A stretch of DNA of 64,000 nt from Glaciecola sp. XM2 (GTDB lineage: Bacteria; Pseudomonadota; Gammaproteobacteria; Enterobacterales; Alteromonadaceae): the NCBI RefSeq assembly GCF_018595715.1, contig NZ_JAHEOJ010000027.1, positions 17,669 through 81,668 on the forward strand. Direction: 5' to 3'. The notes under the pieces are model-generated. The model had not been told where the DNA came from, ran no database searches, and saw only the letters and a program-made list of their open reading frames with translations. The translations under genes and the position numbers were made by a program. This document shows, one piece after another, positions 1 to 7,358 of the stretch; positions within the stretch are counted from its first letter, which is position 1, and the number at the start of each line of letters is the position of its first letter.

Positions 1-1
1 A

Positions 2-1036
2 TCGCCTAGCTCAGAGCCTGAAGCAGAGGTAACGACTGAGCCTGCATCTACTAATGAACATAATGAGGCTGTGGCTGAATCAAGTGATGACAACAAAGGC
101 TTCTTTTCGCGTCTCAAAAACAGCTTATCTCGCACTAAAGAAAACATCGGCAGCGGTTTTGTCGCCTTACTCAAGGGCAAGAATATCGACGATGAGCTTT
201 ACGAAGATTTGGAAACCCAACTACTCGTAGCCGATGTGGGCATGAAAACGACACAAAAAATTATTCAGCAGTTAACTGACAAAGCCAAGCTTTCGCAATT
301 AAAAGACGGCGATGCGCTAGGCAAGCTTTTAAAACAGCAGATGCAGGATATTTTAACACCCGTGGAAGTGCCATTAAGCCTAGATGCTGGTGTTGATGAG
401 CAAGGGCAACGTTTACCGTTTGTGATTTTAATGGTGGGGGTGAACGGTGTAGGTAAAACCACAACTATTGGTAAGTTAGCCAAACAGTTTCAATCCCAAG
501 GCAAAAAAGTCATGTTAGCGGCGGGTGACACCTTCAGAGCGGCTGCGGTAGAGCAATTGCAAGTATGGGGTGAACGCAACGATATCGCCGTTATTGCCCA
601 GCCAACGGGTGCTGACAGCGCATCGGTTATTTTTGATGCAGTTGCGTCAGCTAAAGCGCGAGGGGCCGACGTATTAATTGCCGATACGGCAGGGCGGCTG
701 CAAAACAAAGATAATTTGATTGAAGAGCTCAAAAAAGTCGTCAGGGTGATGAAAAAGCAAATACCACAAGCCCCTCACGAAATTATGTTAACCCTCGATG
801 CAAGCACTGGGCAAAACGCCGTTAGTCAAACCAAAATATTTAATGAAGCGGTGGGTATTACGGGTATCAATTTAACCAAACTCGACGGCACCGCAAAAGG
901 CGGAGTCATTTTTGCGTTGGCAGATGAATTTAACATCCCAGTGCGCTACATTGGTATAGGCGAGGCTATTGATGACCTGCGCCCATTCTCATCACAAGCA
1001 TTTGTCGATGCACTGTTTGATGATGGTAAACAATAA
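2..1036 (+). CDS. ftsY: Signal recognition particle receptor FtsY (5' end cut by window)
   Basis: FtsY is the SRP receptor GTPase that docks SRP-ribosome complexes at the inner membrane and SecYEG. Visible G-domain motifs are the P-loop GVNGVGKTTTIGKLA, DTFRAAAVEQL, DTAGR and TKLDGTAKGG, preceded by the four-helix N domain. The frame is open back to the window edge and reads acidic residues (SSEPEAEVTTEP...), which fits the acidic A domain of FtsY. The true start is therefore outside the window, and the GTG at 71 is only an internal codon. It is followed 40 bases later by ftsE, the conserved gammaproteobacterial ftsY-ftsE-ftsX order, which suggests one transcript. Confidence 0.97.
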   Translation, partial: SPSSEPEAEVTTEPASTNEHNEAVAESSDDNKGFFSRLKNSLSRTKENIGSGFVALLKGKNIDDELYEDLETQLLVADVGMKTTQKIIQQLTDKAKLSQLKDGDALGKLLKQQMQDILTPVEVPLSLDAGVDEQGQRLPFVILMVGVNGVGKTTTIGKLAKQFQSQGKKVMLAAGDTFRAAAVEQLQVWGERNDIAVIAQPTGADSASVIFDAVASAKARGADVLIADTAGRLQNKDNLIEELKKVVRVMKKQIPQAPHEIMLTLDASTGQNAVSQTKIFNEAVGITGINLTKLDGTAKGGVIFALADEFNIPVRYIGIGEAIDDLRPFSSQAFVDALFDDGKQ

Positions 1037-1076
1037 GAAGACTATGCGATGAGCAACGGCGCATTACGGAAGAATC

Positions 1077-1766
1077 ATGATTAAGTTTGAACAGGTCAGC
1101 AAAACCTATCCTGGCGGGCAAAATGCATTGTCTAAGGTAAGCTTTCATGTTGAACAGGGTGAAATGGCCTTTTTAACCGGTCACTCGGGTGCAGGAAAAA
1201 GCACCTTGCTCAAATTGATAAGCATTATGGAGCGTCCAACCGTTGGCAACGTGCTTATCAATGGGCACAACTTAAGTAACATCACCCGTAAACAAATCGC
1301 TTATATTCGCCGTGATATCGGTATGATCTTTCAAAGCCATCAGTTGTTGATGGACAAATCGGTGTTCGACAATGTGTCTTTGCCTATGGTCATAGAAGGT
1401 CATACACGCAAAACCATTGCTAAGCGCGTAGACGCAGCACTTGAAATGGTCGGCCTAAAAGATAAAGCGCGTAACTTACCCATTACCTTATCCGGTGGTG
1501 AACAACAGCGTGTTGGTATAGCGCGCGCTGTGGTTAATCGTCCTCCACTGCTATTAGCAGATGAGCCCACCGGGAATTTAGATCCGAAACTTTCGATGGA
1601 AATCATTCGTTTATTTGAAGATTTTAATCAGGCCGGTGTATCGGTGTTTATTGCCACTCACGATCTAGGTTTAATCGCCCGCATGAAATACAGAACCCTG
1701 ACCTTAAAACAAGGCAGAATGATCACCGATGGTTTAAGCGATAGCGCAGAGGATGGTTATCTATGA
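1077..1766 (+). CDS. ftsE: Cell division ATP-binding protein FtsE
   Basis: FtsE is the cytoplasmic ATPase of the FtsEX complex, which sits at the divisome and activates periplasmic amidases through EnvC-like partners. The 229 residues show a complete ABC ATPase: Walker A GHSGAGKST, Q-loop region IFQSHQLLMDK, signature LSGGEQQRVGIARA, Walker B LLLADEPTGNLD and the switch histidine in ATHD. The length is normal for FtsE (about 222 residues). The stop overlaps the start of ftsX by four bases (ATGA), which indicates translational coupling of the two subunits. Confidence 0.97.
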   Translation: MIKFEQVSKTYPGGQNALSKVSFHVEQGEMAFLTGHSGAGKSTLLKLISIMERPTVGNVLINGHNLSNITRKQIAYIRRDIGMIFQSHQLLMDKSVFDNVSLPMVIEGHTRKTIAKRVDAALEMVGLKDKARNLPITLSGGEQQRVGIARAVVNRPPLLLADEPTGNLDPKLSMEIIRLFEDFNQAGVSVFIATHDLGLIARMKYRTLTLKQGRMITDGLSDSAEDGYL

Positions 1767-2743
1767 GCATCCTGTTTAAAGGGCGTCAGCAGGGCGCAAG
1801 CTCAAAAAAAGTAGGGCCTTTGCAGCGCCTGTTTATGTTTTTTACGGATCATTTACGCCAAGCCGTGAATAGTTTAGGAGAGCTTTACCGCGCGCCCTTC
1901 GCCTCTCTTATGACCATTGGGGTGCTTGGTTTTAGTTTAACCTTACCTAGTACCTTATACATTTTGGTAAAAAACACCGAGCAGATCTCCGCTCAATGGC
2001 AGCAAGCCAGTGAGATTTCATTGTTCTTGCATAGCAACGTAAGTGAAGCTAACGCACAGCAACTCATGACTCGGCTGTCGGTTTGGGATGAAATAGCCGA
2101 TTTAACCTTTGTGCCTGCAGACGAGGCGCTAGAGGAGTTTCAGCGTATCTCAGGACTGGGGGATGCCCTAAATTACCTCAATGAGAATCCCTTACCCGAC
2201 GTCGTGCTGGTGGTGCCCACCTCAAAGCATGCAACGCCTACCGCTGCCGCTAAGCTACTTGATAAGTTACGTAAAGAACGAGAAGTCGAAATCGGTAAGC
2301 TGGATATCGAATGGCTGGAGCGCTTATATGCGCTACTTGATATTGCCAAAGAGCTCGTGTATCTGCTTGCGGTATTGCTATTTTTTGCGGTGGTATTGAT
2401 CATTGGCAACACCATTCGGCTCAATATTCTTAATCGGCGCTCTGAAATTTTGGTAATGAAACTCGTGGGTGCCACCGATGCGTTTATTCAACGACCATTT
2501 TTATACACCGGCTTTTGGTTTGGCTTGTTAGGCGGCGTAATGGCATGGCTCACAGTGAGCATCATTTTATGGTGGATTGGTATGAGCCTCGAAACATTTA
2601 TGCAACTGTATCAAGTGCAGCTCGATATCACCGGCATGGATTTAGAGGCATTTGGTATTATGCTCGCGCTTTCCATAGGCCTAGGTTTAATGGGCTCTAT
2701 GATCTCGGTGAATCGTCACGTCAAAGAGATTGAGCCCGAGTAG
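1763..2743 (+). CDS. ftsX: Cell division protein FtsX (permease-like subunit)
   Basis: FtsX is the four-TM membrane partner of FtsE; its large periplasmic loop recruits the cell-wall hydrolase activator. The protein has 326 residues. TM1 is near residues 45-70 (FASLMTIGVLGFSLTLPSTLYIL), followed by a periplasmic domain to about residue 190. Three more hydrophobic segments lie near 200-225, 250-275 and 300-320, which is the FtsX/MacB-type topology. The start overlaps ftsE. Its stop lies only three bases from the end of the convergent EAL-HDOD gene, so rpoH, which follows ftsX in E. coli, is separated from this operon here. Confidence 0.96.
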   Translation: MSILFKGRQQGASSKKVGPLQRLFMFFTDHLRQAVNSLGELYRAPFASLMTIGVLGFSLTLPSTLYILVKNTEQISAQWQQASEISLFLHSNVSEANAQQLMTRLSVWDEIADLTFVPADEALEEFQRISGLGDALNYLNENPLPDVVLVVPTSKHATPTAAAKLLDKLRKEREVEIGKLDIEWLERLYALLDIAKELVYLLAVLLFFAVVLIIGNTIRLNILNRRSEILVMKLVGATDAFIQRPFLYTGFWFGLLGGVMAWLTVSIILWWIGMSLETFMQLYQVQLDITGMDLEAFGIMLALSIGLGLMGSMISVNRHVKEIEPE

Positions 2744-2746
2744 CTT

Positions 2747-3967
2747 TTAAGGTCTTGCCTTAGGAAACAGCGTACTTTGTTGATGATGCAGGTCATTATT
2801 CCAGTTTACTGCTTCTTGATAGGCTTGATGCAGCACTTCTTCTGATAAGTCTAGCCCCTGGGCAAGGCTCTTAAAGTTCAGCCAGTTGCTCGACTCAAGT
2901 GCTTTGATACTGCTAAGTATTTTGCAATATTCACCGCTTTGGGTAAGCAGGGCGTCTGAAATAGATTCAGAAATTTGGACTTGCCCAAGTAAAATGGCCA
3001 TATCTCGGTCTAATATCACGTCAAGTAACGAAAACAATCCCACCATAAATGCCGACATCGCATCTTGCTTGTTTGCGATTTTTGCATCAATTAGCTCACA
3101 ATATTTTGCGCGTACTAATGACACTTGCAGCAGCTCTTCTGCATTCCCTTGGTTAAGTTGCGCGATAGAGATGATTGCCACAAACTTGCGCAACATTACT
3201 TCGCCTAAGTAGGTAATAGCATGTTTAATCGACGTGATCCGATGAGATTTGTTAATCAAAGGGTTGTTAATGAATCTTAAGAGCAAGTAAGACAATGTGG
3301 CATCTTGCTCGAAGGTATTGCGCACCCGTTCCATATCGATTTGTGGGTTGGAGGTTTGACCAAGCAAATCAAGCAAGGCAATTCGGCTTGCAGGTAAGTC
3401 GTCTTGCGGCTGATATTTTCGAGCAAGAAAGAAGTGCCCTTGAAAATAGTCAAATTCCGCTTTTATGCATTTTTCAAATTCTTCATGGGTTTCAATGCCG
3501 GTTGCAATGATTTGTATATCCATCGCGACAGCATTTTTTTGCAGTTCTCTAAGCTCAACAATCGAGACAGAATTAATATCTACCTTTATGTAGTCTGCTA
3601 AGCGAATGCAATCAAGATCTATTGGCAATTCGGCACTCATTGCAATGCGATAGCCTTGTTTGCGAAGCCGGTTTAGCGCTTGTAACAGTTCTTGCTGTTC
3701 AGGTTCGATGGTTTTGACTTCGATAATCGTCTCTTGCGGGAAAAAGTCATCGGGGATCCCCGCAAAAACAACCTCATGAGAGATACTAATTAACGATACA
3801 TAGCCCTGCAGTAGCGCGTTTAGACCCACACCACTTTGATACGCAGATTGCTGCGCCGTAATCAGTTCTTCGGGCAATGAACCTTCATCGCCGTCTCTAA
3901 ACACTAGCTGATAAGCAAAAAGCGCTTTTTTGCTATCAAAAATCGGTTCACGAGCAAATACGATCAT
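2747..3967 (-). CDS. EAL-HDOD domain signalling protein (degenerate EAL), paralogue 1
   Basis: The 406-residue protein has the YuxH/CdgJ-like architecture: an EAL-type domain (about 1-200) followed by an HDOD domain (about 201-385). The start MIVFAREPIFDSKK plus YQLVFRDG is typical of the family. The catalytic EAL signature is replaced by YQLVFR, and the DDFGTG metal/lysine loop is absent (MSAELPIDLDC), so c-di-GMP hydrolysis is unlikely. A remnant FDYFQGHFF is kept. HDOD domains are usually non-catalytic regulators linked to motility, stress or two-component outputs. The upstream paralogue on the same strand ends one base before this start, so the two are probably one operon formed by tandem duplication. 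A specific role cannot be read from sequence. Confidence 0.88.
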   Translation of the reverse strand: MIVFAREPIFDSKKALFAYQLVFRDGDEGSLPEELITAQQSAYQSGVGLNALLQGYVSLISISHEVVFAGIPDDFFPQETIIEVKTIEPEQQELLQALNRLRKQGYRIAMSAELPIDLDCIRLADYIKVDINSVSIVELRELQKNAVAMDIQIIATGIETHEEFEKCIKAEFDYFQGHFFLARKYQPQDDLPASRIALLDLLGQTSNPQIDMERVRNTFEQDATLSYLLLRFINNPLINKSHRITSIKHAITYLGEVMLRKFVAIISIAQLNQGNAEELLQVSLVRAKYCELIDAKIANKQDAMSAFMVGLFSLLDVILDRDMAILLGQVQISESISDALLTQSGEYCKILSSIKALESSNWLNFKSLAQGLDLSEEVLHQAYQEAVNWNNDLHHQQSTLFPKARP

Positions 3968-3968
3968 A

Positions 3969-5207
3969 TCAGTTTGATTCCGCTACTTGGGCTTGCATGG
4001 CATTCGCCCAATGCACAGAGTCGTAGTACATTTGAAATAGGTCTGCTTCTGGGATATTGGCCTTTTGACTCATTTCATAAATTACCGCCCAATCAGCGCG
4101 TTCAAAGGCAATACAAATACGCAGCTGAAGCGCTAGATCAGTGTTGCTATGAACTTCGCACAGGGCAGTTTTTACATCGTCAGAAAACGGTAGGTTTTTC
4201 ATGATTTCTGGCATGGGCATATCCATCATCGCGTCCATCTGCGAAAACAAGCCTAAGATGTAGCTGCTCGGTGGATTTTCTTTGTGCGTCATGGCTAGGC
4301 CCATTAACTTACAAAAATTCGCCCGAACCAAACTCGATAGAATAAGGTCAACGGGCTTATTGCCACGCAGATTGGCAATCGCTAGCAAAGCGATGAATTT
4401 TTTCAGTTCTAGCTCCCCAAGGAAGCGAATGGCATGATGCAGCGAGTTGATGGTTTGACGCTTATTAAATAGCGGGTTGTTGATAAACCGCATCAACTTA
4501 TATGTTAGGCCTATGTCTTTTTCAAACACGTCGTTAATTTCTTGAAAATCAAAGGTGTCGCTCGAGCTTGCCGCAACGAGTTGCAAAATAGAGGTGGTCG
4601 CAACCTGCACATTTTTGTGTTTGACTACTTCTGGTCGAGATAAAAAATACCCTTGAAAGTAGTCAAAGCCCGCATCTTTAAATCGATTGAAATCCTCTAG
4701 CGTTTCTACTTGTTCAGCAATCAGTATTTTGCCGTCCTCTCGAAGCGCTTTGATTTTTTGCATGATATCTGGGTTATTGAAATCGATTAAATCGGCTTCA
4801 ATTTTGACGTATTTAGCAAGCGGTGTAAGTGGTTCCCACTTGTCGGAGAAATCATAGTCATCTAGCGCAATTTTATAACCTTGTTTGCTAATTTGTTCGC
4901 AGGCGGTTACAAATTGCTCATTTACATCTACTGATTCGACAATTTCAATGACAACATTTAATGGGTCGAGCGTTGACGGAAAACGATGGATGATGGTGTC
5001 TTGATGGAAATTGATAAACGAAATTTTGTTGAAACAAATATTTTCTACGCCCACAGAGAGATGACTGTCTGCCAGCATCGAACTGGTGGCTTCATCTAAC
5101 GAGATGTCGGGAAAACAATTGCTCACCCCATCTCTGAATAATAACTCGTAAGCAAAAACGCGTTTTTCGGTGTCATAAATTGCCTGACGTGCAACATACG
5201 CAAACAT
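3969..5207 (-). CDS. EAL-HDOD domain signalling protein (degenerate EAL), paralogue 2
   Basis: This 412-residue protein has the same architecture as its downstream neighbour: EAL-like about 1-200 and HDOD about 205-390. It begins MFAYVARQAIYDTEKRVFAYELLFRDG. The EAL signature position reads YELLFR. Part of the metal loop survives (IALDDYDFSD, where active enzymes have DDFGTG), and FDYFQGYFLSRPE is retained near residue 190. Phosphodiesterase activity is doubtful but less clearly lost than in paralogue 1. It is the first gene of the minus-strand pair and diverges from rpoH across 199-247 bases, so its promoter shares that intergenic region with rpoH. Confidence 0.88.
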   Translation of the reverse strand: MFAYVARQAIYDTEKRVFAYELLFRDGVSNCFPDISLDEATSSMLADSHLSVGVENICFNKISFINFHQDTIIHRFPSTLDPLNVVIEIVESVDVNEQFVTACEQISKQGYKIALDDYDFSDKWEPLTPLAKYVKIEADLIDFNNPDIMQKIKALREDGKILIAEQVETLEDFNRFKDAGFDYFQGYFLSRPEVVKHKNVQVATTSILQLVAASSSDTFDFQEINDVFEKDIGLTYKLMRFINNPLFNKRQTINSLHHAIRFLGELELKKFIALLAIANLRGNKPVDLILSSLVRANFCKLMGLAMTHKENPPSSYILGLFSQMDAMMDMPMPEIMKNLPFSDDVKTALCEVHSNTDLALQLRICIAFERADWAVIYEMSQKANIPEADLFQMYYDSVHWANAMQAQVAESN

Positions 5208-5297
5208 AACGTTTCCTTATTAATCGATTAAATTAGCTATACACATTTTTGTTTGAACTGTGTCTTTATCTCTTTCGTAGACTACTTCATTAGTGTT

Positions 5298-5326
5298 TTG
5301 CGCTAGTTATGCAAAATCGCTATAAA
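5298..5326 (+). promoter_or_regulatory. Candidate sigma70 promoter of rpoH
   Basis: TTGCGC (5298-5303) and TATAAA (5321-5326) are separated by exactly 17 bases, a good match to the housekeeping -35/-10 layout, and lie about 130 bases upstream of the rpoH start. Transcription would begin near 5333 and give a long leader that includes the stem-loop at 5349-5390. This is inferred from sequence match only. Confidence 0.45.
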
Positions 5327-5348
5327 AGATTCAAACAAATACTTGTGT

Positions 5349-5390
5349 TTTCAAATTCAATCCTTATATTTGTTAGATTGAATTTTGAAA
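5349..5390 (+). promoter_or_regulatory. Long inverted repeat / stem-loop in the rpoH leader
   Basis: TTTCAAATTCAATC (5349-5362) is the reverse complement of GATTGAATTTTGAAA (5376-5390), apart from one extra T in the right arm. A 13-base spacer separates the arms. This gives a 14-bp stem about 65 bases before the rpoH start. It has no U tract and so is not an obvious terminator. It could be an RNA structure in the leader or a DNA operator. Confidence 0.6.
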
Positions 5391-5454
5391 TAAATTTTGC
5401 GAACTATTGGTCATTTATACAGTCATATACTGTAGAAAAATGAATGAGGTAACG

Positions 5455-6306
5455 ATGAAAGAAAAAATGCAATCACTCGCTTTAGCCGTCCCCAATAGCG
5501 GAAGCATTGAAACTTATATTCAAGCAGTTTCCAGCATTGACATGTTATCGGCAGAAGAAGAGAAATCTTTGGGCCTGCGTCTTTTTGAAGATGGGGACCT
5601 TGAGGCTGCGCGTAAATTGGTTATGTCACATTTGCGCTTTGTTGTGCATATTGCTAAATCTTATTCAGGATACGGCCTTCCTCAAGCAGATCTTATCCAA
5701 GAGGGTAATATTGGTTTGATGAAAGCGGTTAAGCGCTTCGACCCGCATGTGGGTGTACGTTTGGTGTCGTTTGCTGTGCATTGGATCAAAGCTGAAATCC
5801 ATGAATTTGTATTGAAAAACTGGCGCATCGTAAAAGTCGCTACCACCAAAGCTCAGCGTAAACTCTTCTTTAATCTGCGCAAAGCGAAAAAGCGCTTAGG
5901 TTGGTTTACGCATGCTGAAGTACAAAAAGTAGCAGAAGAACTCGGTGTAAGCACTAAAGAAGTGTTGCAGATGGAAGCTCGTATGAGCAGCCAAGACCAA
6001 GCCTTCGATTTAGGTGCTGACGATGATGACTCAGCGATATTCAGTCCCGCGCAATATCTAGAAGATAAGTCAGAAGATGTTGAATCTTCAGTTATCAACT
6101 CTGATTGGGATGAGGCAGCGACCAAACGTTTGTATGCAGCGATAAAAACCCTTGATGAGCGCAGTCAGCATATTATTGAAACGCGCTGGCTAGCAGACGA
6201 TAAAACAACATTGCAGGATTTAGCCGACGAATATCAGGTTTCTGCAGAGCGTGTTCGACAGATCGAAAAGAACGCGATGAAAAAACTTCAGGCAGCAATG
6301 CTCTAA
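5455..6306 (+). CDS. rpoH: RNA polymerase heat-shock sigma factor RpoH (sigma32)
   Basis: RpoH directs RNA polymerase to heat-shock promoters (chaperones, ATP-dependent proteases). From the ATG at 5455 the product is 283 residues and starts [16 protein letters not shown], which aligns with the start of E. coli RpoH. GAGGT at 5446-5450 serves as ribosome binding site, while the in-frame upstream codons at 5407 and 5440 add non-conserved residues. Region 2 ([21 protein letters not shown]), the RpoH box around QRKLFFNLR, and the region 4.2 helix-turn-helix [17 protein letters not shown] are all present. A strong intrinsic terminator follows. The gene is separated from ftsEX by two opposite-strand genes. 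Confidence 0.97.
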   Translation: MKEKMQSLALAVPNSGSIETYIQAVSSIDMLSAEEEKSLGLRLFEDGDLEAARKLVMSHLRFVVHIAKSYSGYGLPQADLIQEGNIGLMKAVKRFDPHVGVRLVSFAVHWIKAEIHEFVLKNWRIVKVATTKAQRKLFFNLRKAKKRLGWFTHAEVQKVAEELGVSTKEVLQMEARMSSQDQAFDLGADDDDSAIFSPAQYLEDKSEDVESSVINSDWDEAATKRLYAAIKTLDERSQHIIETRWLADDKTTLQDLADEYQVSAERVRQIEKNAMKKLQAAML

Positions 6307-6333
6307 AGCCTTTCAAAACACGTTGAACATTAT

Positions 6334-6363
6334 AAAAAAGACCTTTTTGAAAGGTCTTTTTTT
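6334..6363 (+). terminator. Intrinsic terminator of rpoH
   Basis: Arms AAAAAAGACCTTT and AAAGGTCTTTTTTT flank a three-base loop 27 bases after the rpoH stop, with seven T residues at the end. The A-rich left arm would let it also act on minus-strand transcripts. Confidence 0.9.
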
Positions 6364-6441
6364 ATGCCCGCGGATTCTTATCGACTCACCGGCGGCTTGC
6401 ATTGAAGCATACTTGAAGGTCTCGCGATGCGAGTTTAGCGA

Positions 6442-7011
6442 CTAATACTTAGCGTCTAGTGCTGCACGAATTTCATTTAGCTGTTCACGGGTAAACTCAC
6501 CGTGCTCAATCAACTTCACGATACTTTGATGATGACCTTTTAAGGCACCTTTAAATTCAATGCCCTCGCCATCATTTAACACGAACACTTCAACATCTTT
6601 ACGCAGCTCACTGCCCTCCAACATTTTGTTTAGCCGCATAGTGGTCTCTTGAGAGCTTGCGCCGTCCGAGTTAGGGAAAAAGAATCGTCCTTTCCCTTTT
6701 TTATCTCGTTCAGACATCAAGCTTAGCACTAGGGCTTGGGTTTCAGAATCAAGCCCAGTCAGTTTTGATTCTAGCAACGCTAAGTCTTCTATCTCACTGC
6801 TATCTAATTCAATCACTTTGCGTTCGCCATTGTCGTCAATTTGAATAATAGTAGGTAAGCTAGACTTGGCTTTGATTTCGATGACTTTGTGTTTTACTTT
6901 TTCACTTGTCTCTTGCCCAAGTGCTTGCGTGCTCATTAGTAATGCAGCCGTCGTAAGCGCAAGCACTACCGGTAATTTTTTGAAATTGTTTTGACGTGTT
7001 GTGTAACGCAT
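6442..7011 (-). CDS. Small exported protein of unknown function
   Basis: I do not recognise this 189-residue protein. The N terminus is a clear signal peptide: basic MRYTTRQNNFKK, then a hydrophobic core (LPVVLALTTAALLMS) and a probable AxA-like cleavage at QALGQ, so the mature protein is probably periplasmic. The rest is charged (KVKHKVIEIKAKS, ERKVIELDSSEIEDL), with no cysteine and no membrane segment. AGAAGGA lies eight bases before the ATG. It diverges from the histidine kinase gene at 7359 across a 347-base region containing a strong dyad. This makes it a candidate ligand, accessory factor or target of that two-component system; the link is inference only. Confidence 0.75.
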   Translation of the reverse strand: MRYTTRQNNFKKLPVVLALTTAALLMSTQALGQETSEKVKHKVIEIKAKSSLPTIIQIDDNGERKVIELDSSEIEDLALLESKLTGLDSETQALVLSLMSERDKKGKGRFFFPNSDGASSQETTMRLNKMLEGSELRKDVEVFVLNDGEGIEFKGALKGHHQSIVKLIEHGEFTREQLNEIRAALDAKY

Positions 7012-7241
7012 ATGGATAATCCTTCTATCGGTCTAAAGTGCTTGAAGCTATGATGAGTATTGTTGCAACAGCAAAGCTTCAAAGGTGTTTGTTCTATGTG
7101 GTGTATTCCAAGCTTTATGCCAACTTTGAATACCAGCTATAAAACATACACTTACCACTATTTGATAAGGTAACATGGCATGCTTTATAAAGATAACTCG
7201 CGCAAATGGGGAAGGGTATTCCTTATATGAGGAAGTTTTTG

Positions 7242-7274
7242 CATACTATTTTAATTCACTCTTAAAATAGTATG
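7242..7274. promoter_or_regulatory. Perfect 13-bp dyad, candidate activator binding site
   Basis: CATACTATTTTAA (7242-7254) and TTAAAATAGTATG (7262-7274) are exact reverse complements around a 7-base spacer. After one mismatched pair the symmetry continues with TTTT/AAAA on the outside. It is centred about 50 bases upstream of the -24-like element, which is a normal position for an enhancer-binding protein site. Confidence 0.65.
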
Positions 7275-7304
7275 TAAAATCATCAGGTTAAATATCTTTA
7301 ATCA

Positions 7305-7320
7305 CGGTCTAATTGTTGCT
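7305..7320 (+). promoter_or_regulatory. Candidate sigma54 (-24/-12) promoter of the two-component operon
   Basis: The sequence CGGTCTAATTGTTGCT keeps the invariant GG (7306-7307) and GC (7318-7319) with the required ten-base spacing, plus TTGCT at -12. The -24 half (CGGTCT) is a weak match to TGGCAC. It lies about 40 bases before the kinase start. Support comes mainly from the downstream regulator, which is of the sigma54-activating type. Confidence 0.4.
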
Positions 7321-7358
7321 TTACTCTATATGTAAGAGCGAAAACATAGGATGCATGC

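Larger units (their letters stand above)
7012..7358. other. 347-base divergent intergenic region
   Basis: There is no gene here. The region separates the exported-protein gene (minus strand) from the histidine kinase gene (plus strand). It holds the dyad at 7242-7274 and the -24/-12-like element at 7305-7320, both nearer the kinase. I see no convincing sigma70 promoter for the minus-strand gene and no GG-N10-GC pair facing it. Confidence 0.6.

Noticed and set aside
71..73. GTG at 71 as the start of ftsY
   Set aside because: The frame stays open to the window edge with an acidic composition typical of the FtsY N-terminal region, so the gene begins upstream of the window.
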